Origin: Microbacterium timonense
Lineage (GTDB): Bacteria; Actinomycetota; Actinomycetes; Actinomycetales; Microbacteriaceae
Direction: 5' to 3'
Assembly (NCBI RefSeq): GCF_900292075.1
Contig: NZ_OLMV01000001.1
Coordinates: 62,001-126,000, forward strand
Length of the DNA stretch: 64,000 nt
Positions within the stretch are counted from its first letter, which is position 1; every line of letters starts with the position of its first letter. The position numbers and the translations under genes were made by a program. The notes under the pieces are model-generated. The model worked only from the letters and a program-made list of their open reading frames with translations, did not search any database and had not been told where the DNA came from. Below are positions 1 to 12,207 of the stretch, piece by piece.

Positions 1-129
1 CAGGGCGGTGTCTGGCTGGACGGCGAGAAGGTCGACGATGATGCGGCGGTGGTGGCGGGTTCGCTCCCCGGCGGCGTGTCGGTGCTCCGGCGCGGCAAGA
101 AGACGCTCGCGGGAGTGTTCGTCGGCTGA
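1..129 (+). CDS. tyrS: Tyrosyl-tRNA synthetase, C-terminal end (partial)
   Basis: The window opens inside this gene. Only the last 42 codons are visible, reading to a TGA at 127-129. The visible peptide is the end of the C-terminal S4-like RNA-binding domain of bacterial TyrRS: a GGVWLDGEKV strand-turn-strand, then LRRGKKTLAGVFV, the usual closing strand of the family. The enzyme charges tRNA-Tyr in the cytoplasm; this S4 module contacts the tRNA. The catalytic domain lies outside the window. The assignment fits the neighbourhood, because tyrS starts the equivalent block in M. tuberculosis (Rv1689). The short length limits certainty, but the motif order is characteristic. Confidence 0.85.
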   Translation, partial: QGGVWLDGEKVDDDAAVVAGSLPGGVSVLRRGKKTLAGVFVG

Positions 130-175
130 GGCGGCGGCGATGGCGAACGCGTGCACGCGCGGCGGGGAGTGACGG

Positions 176-997
176 ATGCCGTTCACACCGAGCCATGCCG
201 TCGTCGCGCTGCCCTTCGTGCGCACGCCGCTGGTACCCGCCGCGATCGCGATCGGCGCGATGACTCCGGACATCCCGCTCTTCGTGAGGGGGCTGCCGGC
301 CGGCTACGGCGTCACGCACTCCTTCGCATGGGTACCGGTGACCGTGGTGGTGGCCTTCCTGCTCTTCCTGCTGTGGCGGTGCGTTCTGCGACCGGCGGTA
401 CGAGAGCTCTCGCCGCTCTGGCTCGCCGCCCGCCTTCCGTGCGAATGGGACAGGGGGGCCGGGGCGGCCCTCCGAGAGGCGGTGGGCGTCGCCGCCGGAA
501 CACGCGCGCGGCGCTCGTCGCGGACGATTCTGCTCCTGGCGGCATCGCTCCTGGTCGGCGTGCTCAGTCACATCGTGTGGGACCTGTTCACCCACGAAGG
601 GCGATGGGGGAGCCAGGTGCTCCCGGTCCTCGCCGACGAGTGGGGGCCGCTGCCGGGCTACAAGTGGCTTCAACACGGGTCGAGCATCGTGGGCCTCGCG
701 ATCATCACCGTCTGGATGCTGAACTGGTTGATCCGCCGCCGGCCAGAGAACCCGCCGAGGGAGGCGGTGCCTGCGGTGGTGCGATGGGTGTGGTGGATCG
801 CGCTGCCGGGCGCGCTGGTGGCTGCGTGGCTCGGCGGTCTCATCGCGTTCGGTCCGCTGGACGGGGATTTCACCCCCGCGCATCTGGCGTACCGTGTGCT
901 CCCCCCGGCGTGCGCTGCGTGGGGGCTGCTCACCGTGGCCGTGTGCGTCGCCGTCCAGGTGCGGCGTCATGGCGAGGGTGCACCGAGCGCGCTCTGA
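176..997 (+). CDS. DUF4184 family integral membrane protein
   Basis: A 273-aa membrane protein starting MPFTPSHAVVALPF and continuing with a MTPDIPLF segment, which is the signature of the DUF4184 family. The conserved His (SHAVVA) and Asp (TPDIP) near the N-terminus recall the metal-dependent membrane hydrolase fold of YdjM-like proteins, but no activity is established for DUF4184. Hydrophobic segments lie near residues 60-75, 120-140, 160-178, 203-222 and 236-256, so about five or six membrane passes are likely. The ATG at 176 has a GGGGAG Shine-Dalgarno-like run about 7 nt upstream. It sits 46 nt after tyrS and may be co-transcribed with it. The function is unknown. Confidence 0.8.
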   Translation: MPFTPSHAVVALPFVRTPLVPAAIAIGAMTPDIPLFVRGLPAGYGVTHSFAWVPVTVVVAFLLFLLWRCVLRPAVRELSPLWLAARLPCEWDRGAGAALREAVGVAAGTRARRSSRTILLLAASLLVGVLSHIVWDLFTHEGRWGSQVLPVLADEWGPLPGYKWLQHGSSIVGLAIITVWMLNWLIRRRPENPPREAVPAVVRWVWWIALPGALVAAWLGGLIAFGPLDGDFTPAHLAYRVLPPACAAWGLLTVAVCVAVQVRRHGEGAPSAL

Positions 998-1104
998 GGA
1001 TCAGCGGCCGCGCCCCGTCATGTGCCCGATTCACCGGGCGGAACGTCACCATACCTCGCGACGACGTGGCCGGCCAGGGGCTTCGACCCCGGTCGGCGTC
1101 CGCG

Positions 1105-1110
1105 TACGGT
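1105..1110 (+). promoter_or_regulatory. Candidate -10 element for leaderless udgX mRNA
   Basis: TACGGT lies 6 nt before the udgX ATG at 1117, with no ribosome-binding site in between. A weak -35-like TTCGAC lies 17 nt further upstream at 1082-1087. This spacing would place the transcription start on the start codon, as in actinobacterial leaderless genes. Confidence 0.5.
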
Positions 1111-1116
1111 GCGGGT

Positions 1117-1758
1117 ATGGATATCGAGCGTCCCGGGGCGGAGCAGTGGGTGCCCTCCGATGCGGACGTCGATCGGCTCCGGGATGCCGTGCAGGGATGC
1201 CGTGGCTGCGAGTTGTGGCGCGGCGCGACGCAAGCGGTGTTCGGCGACGGTGACGCGCCGGCGCGACTGATGCTGGTGGGGGAGCAGCCGGGCGACAAGG
1301 AGGACCTCGCGGGCGAGCCCTTCGTGGGACCCGCCGGACGCATCCTGTCGCAGGCGCTCGAACAGGCCGGCGTTTCGCGGGAGAGCGTGTACGTGACCAA
1401 TGCGGTCAAGCACTTCCGCTTCGAGATGCGCGGCAAACGCCGGATCCACCAGCGTCCCGATGCCGGGAACATCCAGGCGTGCCGGCCATGGCTCGAGGCG
1501 GAGTTCGCGGCCGTGCAGCCGGCCGTGGTGGTCTGCCTCGGCGCGACCGCCGGCCGTGCCGTCCTCGGCCGGGTCGTGAAGGTCGGCGCAGAGCGCGGCA
1601 GACCGCTGGACAGCAGCGGTCGGATCGTCGTTGTGACGATCCACCCGTCGGCCGTGCTGCGGCTGCGTGACTCGGGCCAGAGAAGCGAAGCGGTGGCCGG
1701 ACTGGCGGCGGACCTCCGCGTCGCCGCGAAGCTGGCGAGGGACGTGGACACGGCGTGA
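1117..1758 (+). CDS. udgX: UdgX-type uracil-DNA binding/glycosylase (family 4-like UDG fold)
   Basis: A 213-aa protein with the uracil-DNA glycosylase fold and the markers of UdgX. It has GEQPGD at 55-60, then a PFVGPAG loop at 68-74, then KRRIH at 107-111, the insertion loop that defines UdgX and carries its reactive histidine (here H111). HPSAVLR follows at 176-182. Cysteines 28, 31, 122 and 140 are placed to bind a 4Fe-4S cluster. M. smegmatis UdgX excises uracil from DNA and stays covalently attached to it through this histidine, so this protein probably does the same. The reading frame stays open far upstream (to 151), but that part overlaps the DUF4184 gene. The ATG at 1117 is preferred because homology starts there and a -10-like hexamer sits 6 nt upstream. 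Confidence 0.88.
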   Translation: MDIERPGAEQWVPSDADVDRLRDAVQGCRGCELWRGATQAVFGDGDAPARLMLVGEQPGDKEDLAGEPFVGPAGRILSQALEQAGVSRESVYVTNAVKHFRFEMRGKRRIHQRPDAGNIQACRPWLEAEFAAVQPAVVVCLGATAGRAVLGRVVKVGAERGRPLDSSGRIVVVTIHPSAVLRLRDSGQRSEAVAGLAADLRVAAKLARDVDTA

Positions 1759-2007
1759 GTCGGGGTCTCGTCGAGCGCGACACGCCCGGGGTGCGGGGTG
1801 GATTCGACGTGGGGCGTGGGTTCACGTAATGTTCTTGTTGTTCGCCCCAAAGGGTAGAGCGGAAGGCCGGAAGGTCTGGCTCCCCTCAAGCAGCGGACCA
1901 CCCCATCTGATTCGGCTCCTGGCGAGTCGGCCGGTTTCCGGTTTAGGATGGGTTTCTTCCACTCTCGGGTTCGTCGATGGTGGCGGGGTTCGGTCCTCGT
2001 CGCGCGG

Positions 2008-2035
2008 TTGACAAGCCGCTCGGGATGTGTAAGAT
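2008..2035 (+). promoter_or_regulatory. rRNA operon promoter
   Basis: A perfect -35 TTGACA at 2008-2013 is followed, after a 16-nt spacer, by TAAGAT at 2030-2035 as -10. This predicts transcription starting near 2042, about 220 nt before 16S. It is the best sigma-70-type promoter in the region and fits the need for high rRNA expression. Confidence 0.75.
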
Positions 2036-2089
2036 AGAGAAGTTGCCCTGCGGTGATGGTCGAGAGGCCTGAGCGTGGGTGCGTCCGAT

Positions 2090-2100
2090 CTTTGAGAACT
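2090..2100 (+). other. Leader box CTTTGAGAACT, first copy
   Basis: The same 11-mer appears upstream of 16S here and upstream of 23S at 4075-4085, followed in both by a similar (A/C)ACAG stretch. Such repeated leader and spacer boxes in actinobacterial rRNA operons are associated with antitermination or precursor processing. The exact role here is inferred. Confidence 0.5.
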
Positions 2101-2264
2101 CAACAGCGTGCACTTGTCAAATGCCAATTTTTTCTCTGTCGGCCACGTTTGTGGTTGGTGGGGGTTTTTGGATCAATTCATGGATGTCAGTTTGATATTC
2201 GTTTTTGGTCATGGTTGAACTCGCTGGCTTTGGTCGTTTTTCCCGGCCGGGTTGGCATCATTTT

Positions 2265-7281
<5,017 letters not shown>

Positions 7282-7325
7282 ACCCCCACCCGCGGGTGGG
7301 TAAGGGTGTTCGCGTCCACTGAGTG

Positions 7326-7380
7326 GTTCCCGATGTACGGTCGGGAACACAACAGAACAGAGTACTTTCACGTTGTGAAA
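7326..7380 (+). other. 23S-5S spacer hairpins
   Basis: Two hairpins lie between 23S and 5S. The first pairs GTTCCCGA (7326-7333) with TCGGGAAC (7341-7348). The second pairs TTTCAC (7366-7371) with GTGAAA (7375-7380). They are likely processing or folding elements in the precursor; a terminator role is unlikely because 5S follows. Confidence 0.45.
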
Positions 7381-7397
7381 CCTGAAACATCGAAAGA

Positions 7398-7515
7398 GTT
7401 TCGGCGGCCATAGCGAGAGGGAAACGCCCGGTCCCATTCCGAACCCGGAAGCTAAGCCTCTCAGCGCCGATGGTACTGCAGGGGCGACCCTGTGGGAGAG
7501 TAGGACACCGCCGGA
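7398..7515 (+). rRNA. rrf: 5S ribosomal RNA
   Basis: About 118 nt starting at GTTTCGGCGG and ending at CCGCCGGAC, with these ends pairing as helix I. Internal landmarks are CCCGGTCCCATTCCGAACCC in loop C, AGCGCCGATGGTACTGC in helix IV and loop E, and GGGAGAGTAGG near the 3' end. It is the last member of the rRNA operon. Ends may be off by one or two bases. Confidence 0.95.
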
Positions 7516-7526
7516 CACCACGTAAA

Positions 7527-7560
7527 CGGAATGGCCACCCAACGCAGGGTGGCCATTCCG
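7527..7560 (+). terminator. rRNA operon terminator hairpin
   Basis: A perfect 14-bp stem: CGGAATGGCCACCC (7527-7540), a 6-nt AACGCA loop and the complement at 7547-7560. It begins 12 nt after 5S. No long T tract follows, which is common for high-GC terminators. Confidence 0.85.
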
Positions 7561-7611
7561 CGTTAAGGGACTGAGTTGCCTCGCACCGAGCGGATCCAGG
7601 AGGATCGAACA

Positions 7612-9117
7612 ATGGCAGAGCACGAGCCGCGCGATGATCGACGCGCGCCGCGCGAGCGATCCGGCAGCCGCAAGCCGTCGTCGGCACGAGCCGACCGTAC
7701 GTCGAACGGGCGCGAGGGGGACCGCAAGCCTTACGCGAAGCGCGACGGCGATCGTCCGTACGGTGCGCGCGCCGGTGACAAGAGGTCCTCTGGGCAGCGC
7801 GACGCCGACCGCAAGCCCTACGTCAAGCGTGACGGTGACCGTCCGTATCAGAAGCGTGACGGTGACCGTCCGTATCAGAAGCGTGACGGTGACCGTCCGT
7901 ATCAGAAGCGTGACGGAGATCGCCCGTATCAGAAGCGTGACGGTGACCGTCCGTATCAGAAGCGTGACGGAGATCGCCCGTATCAGAAGCGTGATGGTGA
8001 CCGCCCGTACGCGAGGCGTGACGGTGACCGCAGGACGTACGACCGGGGTGCCCGGCCGACCCGCGGCGGCGCCGACCGGCCCGACCGTGCCGTGCGGGAA
8101 GGCGAGATCCGTCCTGTCCGGCCACGTCACACCGATCCGGTCATCCCGGAGGACGTCACTGCGAAGGACCTGCCCGCGTCGGCACGCAACGAGCTGAAGA
8201 CGCTGAGCAAGGAGAACGCCGACCAGGTGGCCCGCCATCTGGCGATGGCCGCTCAGCTCATCGACGAGGACCCCGAACTGGCCCACCAGCATGCTCTGTC
8301 GGCATCCCGTCGCGCCGGGCGGATCGCCGTGGTCCGCGAGACCCTCGGCATCACCGCCTACGCCACCGGGGATTTCTCGTTGGCGCTGCGCGAGCTCCGC
8401 ACCTACCGGCGGATCTCAGGACGAGACGACCAGATCGCGCTGATCGTCGACAGTGAACGAGGAGTGGGGCGGCCCGACCGCGCGCTCGAGGTGGGGCGTT
8501 CCGTCGACCGCACCACTCTTGACACGCCCGTGCGGGTCGAACTCGCCATTGCAATGTCCGGCGCCCGCTTGGATCTGGGCGAGACCGAGCGCGCCCTGCA
8601 GGAGCTCGACATCCCGGAACTCGACCCCGATCGCGCCTTCGCGTGGAGTCCCGCCCTCTTCGCGGCACGCGCGTCGGTGCTGGAGGAGCTCGGGCGTCTC
8701 GACGAGGCCGACCAGTGGCGCCGTCGGGCGGTCGTCGCCGGCGAGGCGCTCGATGCGGCATCCGGCCTGGGCGATCTCGAGACGGTCTACGTGGAGGAAG
8801 TCCTCGAGGAGCCCGACGAGGTCACGGATTCCGAAGAGGTGACGGAGCCTGAGGAGGTGGCGGAGACCGACGAGCCCGCCGCCTCGGTGCAGCCGGAGCC
8901 CGAGGAGCCCACGGCCCGGGTCGAGCCGGCGGCCGAGCAGGAGGAGATCGCCGGGACCGACGGTGAGGAGTCCTCTGAGCAGAACGTCGGGCAGGCTCCG
9001 ACGATCGCCGACGAAGTCGCCGAGATCCTCATCGAAGCCGGTGTCGACGAGCCCGAGGCGCCCGGGCGGTCGTCCAACGGCGGCGCGAAGGGCGGCGAGA
9101 GCGAGGACGAGGACTGA
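7612..9117 (+). CDS. TPR-type protein with tandem RDGDRPYQK repeats and acidic tail
   Basis: A 501-aa protein in three parts. Residues 1-165 are very basic and low-complexity, and contain seven near-identical 9-residue repeats (RDGDRPYQK type, residues 73-135). Residues about 180-390 are helical with tetratricopeptide-like pairs such as LALRELRTYRRIS and RALEVGRSVDR. The last 110 residues are Glu/Asp-rich (runs such as EEVLEEPDEV). The middle matches the conserved actinobacterial TPR protein encoded between tyrS and the HAD phosphatase (Rv1691 position). The function is not known; the basic region could bind RNA or DNA. The ATG at 7612 has CCAGGAGG 8 nt upstream; an upstream in-frame TTG at 7576 is less likely. 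Its stop overlaps the next start by one base. Confidence 0.85.
   Translation: MAEHEPRDDRRAPRERSGSRKPSSARADRTSNGREGDRKPYAKRDGDRPYGARAGDKRSSGQRDADRKPYVKRDGDRPYQKRDGDRPYQKRDGDRPYQKRDGDRPYQKRDGDRPYQKRDGDRPYQKRDGDRPYARRDGDRRTYDRGARPTRGGADRPDRAVREGEIRPVRPRHTDPVIPEDVTAKDLPASARNELKTLSKENADQVARHLAMAAQLIDEDPELAHQHALSASRRAGRIAVVRETLGITAYATGDFSLALRELRTYRRISGRDDQIALIVDSERGVGRPDRALEVGRSVDRTTLDTPVRVELAIAMSGARLDLGETERALQELDIPELDPDRAFAWSPALFAARASVLEELGRLDEADQWRRRAVVAGEALDAASGLGDLETVYVEEVLEEPDEVTDSEEVTEPEEVAETDEPAASVQPEPEEPTARVEPAAEQEEIAGTDGEESSEQNVGQAPTIADEVAEILIEAGVDEPEAPGRSSNGGAKGGESEDED
7828..8016 (+). repeat. Seven tandem 27-bp coding repeats
   Basis: Units begin at 7828, 7855, 7882, 7909, 7936, 7963 and 7990. 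Units 1, 2, 3 and 5 are identical; units 4 and 6 share the synonymous variant GGAGATCGC; unit 7 has diverged (GATGGT start, GCGAGG end). The alternation of two variants indicates duplication of blocks larger than one unit. The repeats keep the reading frame of the TPR protein and would be prone to slippage in steps of nine residues. Confidence 0.95.
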
Positions 9118-10154
9118 TGGCCCTCTTCTCCCGGCGTGCGTCGACGCCTGCCCCGATCGACGGCGTCGACGTGGTGCTCGCGGACCTCGATGGCGTCGTC
9201 TACGCGGGTGCCGGCGCGCTGCCCTACGCGGTGGACAGTCTCAACAAGGCCCGTGACGGACGCGTGCTCGCGTACATCACGAACAACGCATCCCGCACGG
9301 ACGCGTCGGTGGCCGCGCATCTGAGCGAGCTCGGGCTGGCGACGGCGCCCGGCGACATCGTCACCAGTCCGCAGGCGGCGATGCGTCTGCTCGTGCAACG
9401 CATCGCCCCCGGGTCGACGGTGCTCGTCGTAGGCGGCGACGGTCTGGTCACCGAGGTGGAGAAGGCCGGCTTCGTGGTCACGCGCAGCGCCGACGACGCG
9501 CCCTCGGCGGTCGTACAGGGGTTCGCGCCCGAAGTCGGCTGGACGCAGCTGGCTGAGGCGGCCTATGCGCTGAAGGTTCCCGAGGAAGAGGGCGGGATCC
9601 CCTGGATCGCGACCAACACCGACTGGACGATCCCGCAGGCGCGGGGCCTCGCTCCCGGCAACGGCACGCTCGTGTCGGCGGTGCACACCGCCGTCGGGCG
9701 CCTGGCGACCGTCGCGGGCAAGCCCGAGGTGCCGATCTTCCAGGAAGCGGTCGCACGTTTCTCTGCCCGGCAGCCGCTGTTCCTCGGTGATCGGCTGGAC
9801 ACCGACATCCTGGGCGCCAACCGCGCGGGCATCGCATCGGCGCTGGTGCTCACCGGCGTCGACCGGCCGAAGCACGTGCTCGCGGCGCCGGAAGGTTCGC
9901 GGCCGACATTCATCCTCGGTGACCTGCGCGAGCTGCACGAGCCGTACCCGGAGGTGTCGGTGAAGGGCGGTGTCGCGACGGTGCGAGAAGCGCGCGTCGC
10001 GATCGACGGCGCCGACGTGCGCGTCCTCAGCGAAGGCGACCGCCCCATCGATCTGCTGAGGGCCGGCGCGGCGGCGATCTGGTCGACCGGGCGTGCGATC
10101 TTCGGCTTCCGCGTGCCGGAGCAGCTGTACGCGGACCCCTTCCACCGGCCTTGA
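9117..10154 (+). CDS. HAD-superfamily IIA phosphatase (NagD/PNPase-like)
   Basis: A 345-aa cytoplasmic hydrolase of the HAD-IIA group. Motif I is DLDGVVY, with nucleophile D23 and acid/base D25. Motif II is YITNNASRT near residues 57-65. The Lys of motif III lies in AGKPEVP, and motif IV is GDRLDTD with D225, D228 and D230. Relatives dephosphorylate small phosphometabolites such as p-nitrophenyl phosphate, 2-phosphoglycolate or glycerol phosphate; the substrate here is not evident. The ATG at 9117 overlaps the TPR stop (TGATG). It corresponds to Rv1692 by position. The last 80 residues, after the cap and core domains, are specific to actinobacterial members. Confidence 0.9.
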   Translation: MALFSRRASTPAPIDGVDVVLADLDGVVYAGAGALPYAVDSLNKARDGRVLAYITNNASRTDASVAAHLSELGLATAPGDIVTSPQAAMRLLVQRIAPGSTVLVVGGDGLVTEVEKAGFVVTRSADDAPSAVVQGFAPEVGWTQLAEAAYALKVPEEEGGIPWIATNTDWTIPQARGLAPGNGTLVSAVHTAVGRLATVAGKPEVPIFQEAVARFSARQPLFLGDRLDTDILGANRAGIASALVLTGVDRPKHVLAAPEGSRPTFILGDLRELHEPYPEVSVKGGVATVREARVAIDGADVRVLSEGDRPIDLLRAGAAAIWSTGRAIFGFRVPEQLYADPFHRP

Positions 10155-10190
10155 CCGACGGCGCATCCCGGCTCTGTCGCGGCGTCGCCG

Positions 10191-10196
10191 TATCCT
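10191..10196 (+). promoter_or_regulatory. Candidate -10 for leaderless transcription of the 52-aa ORF and tlyA
   Basis: TATCCT lies exactly 6 nt before the ATG at 10203, with no Shine-Dalgarno between them. This suggests an internal promoter that starts a transcript on the small ORF and continues into tlyA-nadK-recN. Confidence 0.5.
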
Positions 10197-10202
10197 GGGG
10201 TC

Positions 10203-10361
10203 ATGGATCAGCCCCGCGACCGTGAGGACGAGACCGGCGACCTGCTGTCGACCCTCGAGGTGATCGAAGCGCAGCCGCTCGCCACGCGCGCCGACGCGTA
10301 CGACGCGCTGCACGACACGCTCGCCCGTCGCCTCGAGGCGACGCCCGGCACCCCGTCATGA
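10203..10361 (+). CDS. Small conserved-position protein upstream of tlyA
   Basis: A 52-aa acidic peptide beginning MDQPRDREDETGDLL, with a heptad-friendly helical middle (LEVIEAQPLATRADAYDALHD). M. tuberculosis has a similarly small conserved hypothetical protein (Rv1693) at the same place between the HAD phosphatase and tlyA, which supports it as a real gene. Its TGA overlaps the tlyA ATG (ATGA at 10358-10361), so it probably couples translation into tlyA. No function is known. Confidence 0.75.
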   Translation: MDQPRDREDETGDLLSTLEVIEAQPLATRADAYDALHDTLARRLEATPGTPS

Positions 10362-11158
10362 CGAGCCGCCTCGACGCCGCCCTGGCCGCTCGAGGACTCG
10401 CCCGATCGCGCACGCACGCGGCCGGTCTCATCGCGGAGGGGCTCGTGACAGTGGACGGGCGTCCCGTCGTGAAGCCCTCCGCCCAGGTCTCCGACGACAG
10501 CGTCATCGACGTCGCCGCCACCGATCACTACGTCAGCCGCGCGGCGCACAAGCTCCTCGCGGGTCTCGACGCGTTCGACATCGACGTGCGCGGGCGTGTC
10601 GCATTGGACATGGGCGCCTCCACCGGCGGCTTCACGCAGGTGCTGCGCGAACGTGGCGCAAGCCCTGTCATCGCCGTGGACGTCGGTCACGGTCAGCTCG
10701 CGGCATCCGTCGCCGAGGATCCGGGCGTGATCTCTGTCGAGGGGTTCAACGTCCGGTACATGACGCGGCAGACCGTCGTCGAGGCGAGCGGTGTGGACGA
10801 AGCGCCGTCGGTCATCACCGGCGATCTCTCGTTCATCTCGCTGAGCCATGTGCTGCCCGCCGCGACCGCGGTGTCAGCGCCTGACGCCGACCTCGTTCTG
10901 CTGGTCAAACCGCAGTTCGAGGTGGGGCGCACCGCGGTCAAGGGCGGCCTTGTGACCAACCCCGTGCTGCGGGCGGATGCCGTTGCGCGCGTGCTGTGGT
11001 CCGCGTGGGATGCGGGTCTTGGCACGTGCGGGCTGGTCGCTTCGCCGATCGTCGGCACGCACGGGAATTCCGAGTACATCGCCCATCTCGCTCCGGGCCG
11101 CGGGAGCAATCCGACAGAATGGTTGGACACCGTGAACCGACTGGCGGGGAGCCGATGA
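10358..11158 (+). CDS. tlyA: TlyA family rRNA (cytidine-2'-O)-methyltransferase
   Basis: A 266-aa protein with an N-terminal S4 RNA-binding domain (residues about 3-60, starting RLDAALAARGLARSRTHA) and a C-terminal FtsJ/RrmJ-like Rossmann methyltransferase. The SAM motif is LDMGASTGG (83-91). Likely catalytic K/D/K/E positions are around K65 (RAAHK), the ITGDLSFIS aspartate, the LVKPQFE lysine and the glutamate in GTHGNSE. TlyA methylates 16S C1409 and 23S C1920 (E. coli numbering) and is needed for capreomycin and viomycin sensitivity in mycobacteria. It overlaps both the 52-aa ORF and nadK by 4 bp. Confidence 0.95.
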   Translation: MTSRLDAALAARGLARSRTHAAGLIAEGLVTVDGRPVVKPSAQVSDDSVIDVAATDHYVSRAAHKLLAGLDAFDIDVRGRVALDMGASTGGFTQVLRERGASPVIAVDVGHGQLAASVAEDPGVISVEGFNVRYMTRQTVVEASGVDEAPSVITGDLSFISLSHVLPAATAVSAPDADLVLLVKPQFEVGRTAVKGGLVTNPVLRADAVARVLWSAWDAGLGTCGLVASPIVGTHGNSEYIAHLAPGRGSNPTEWLDTVNRLAGSR

Positions 11159-12207
11159 ACAACGCTGACGCGCGGGCCGACACGCACACCGACGCGCGGG
11201 CCGCGCGCAGCATCCTCGTCGTCGCGCATGCTCATCGCAGCGACACCGTCACCGCCGCCGAACGTGTCGTGGCGGCGCTGCGGGCCGCCGGTGCCACGCC
11301 GGTGCTCGCCGCAGATGACCGCGACGAGCTCATCGCCGTCGGCCCCACCCTCGGCGACGTGGCGATCCTCGGCGTGGACGTCGCCGTCGCCGACATCGAG
11401 CTGGCGATCGTCCTCGGCGGCGACGGCACCATCCTGCGCGCCGCTGAACTCGTCCGTGACGGCAGCGCCCCCGTGCTCGGCATCAACATGGGACACGTCG
11501 GCTTCCTCGCCGAGATCGAACGCGACGACATGGACGAGGCCGTCCGCCGCGTGATCGCCCGGGAGTATGAGGTCGAGGAGCGCATGGCGCTGCAGGTGCG
11601 TGTGAAAGACACGGCGGATTCGGTGATCTACGAGACCTGGGCGCTCAACGAGGCGACCGTCGAGAAGGCGAGCCGCGAGCGCCTGCTCGAGGTCGTCATC
11701 GAGATCGACGGGCGGCCGCTGTCGACGTTCGGCTGCGATGGCATGGTGGTCTCGACACCGACCGGGTCGACCGCCTACAACTTCTCGGCCGGCGGGCCGG
11801 TGATCTGGCCGACCGTCGAGGCGATCGCCGTCGTACCGCTGTCAGCCCACGCGCTGTTCGCCAAGCCGCTCGTCGTCGGCCCCGAGCACGCCGTGGCGAT
11901 CGAGGTTCTCGAGCGCACCAATGGCACCGGCATCCTGTGGTGCGACGGCCGGCGCTCTCATGACCTGCCCCCGGGGGCGCGCGTCGTCGTCCGGCGCTCC
12001 GACCGCCCGGTGCGCTTGGCGCGCCTGCATCCGTCGCCTTTCACCGATCGACTCGTGCGCAAGTTCCGTCTCCCGGTGGAGGGCTGGCGGGGTCCGGCGG
12101 CCATCACCGGTGTGCTCCCGGTGCGAGACGTCAAGGCGGATGCCGCGACCGCCGACGTCGCGGGCACGACGACGCGCCCGGCCGCGACGCCGGGGGTCGA
12201 GCCGTGA
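11155..12207 (+). CDS. nadK: NAD kinase
   Basis: A 350-aa enzyme that phosphorylates NAD+ to NADP+. It shows the GGDGT motif (residues 88-92), then a GINMGHVGFLAE loop and the FGCDGMVVSTPTGSTAYNFSAGGP segment of the second domain. A roughly 45-residue C-terminal tail (VRDVKADAATADVAG and following) extends past the usual fold and is low-complexity. The ATG at 11155 overlaps the tlyA stop, and its own stop overlaps the recN GTG. The tlyA-nadK-recN order is highly conserved in Actinobacteria. Confidence 0.96.
   Translation: MNNADARADTHTDARAARSILVVAHAHRSDTVTAAERVVAALRAAGATPVLAADDRDELIAVGPTLGDVAILGVDVAVADIELAIVLGGDGTILRAAELVRDGSAPVLGINMGHVGFLAEIERDDMDEAVRRVIAREYEVEERMALQVRVKDTADSVIYETWALNEATVEKASRERLLEVVIEIDGRPLSTFGCDGMVVSTPTGSTAYNFSAGGPVIWPTVEAIAVVPLSAHALFAKPLVVGPEHAVAIEVLERTNGTGILWCDGRRSHDLPPGARVVVRRSDRPVRLARLHPSPFTDRLVRKFRLPVEGWRGPAAITGVLPVRDVKADAATADVAGTTTRPAATPGVEP

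Larger units (their letters stand above)
1759..2264 (+). other. rRNA operon upstream region and leader, no gene seen
   Basis: About 500 bases between udgX and 16S with no convincing coding sequence. Base composition falls towards A+T in the last 200 bases, as is typical of rRNA leaders. It contains the strong promoter at 2008-2035, a TAGGAT hexamer at 1944-1949 that could belong to a second upstream promoter, and the CTTTGAGAACT box at 2090-2100 that recurs before 23S. Short open frames here lack ribosome-binding sites and family resemblance. Confidence 0.7.

Noticed and set aside
7828..8016. Regular direct repeats that could suggest a CRISPR array
   Set aside because: The 27-bp units are contiguous without spacers, keep the reading frame and encode RDGDRPYQK; no cas genes are nearby.
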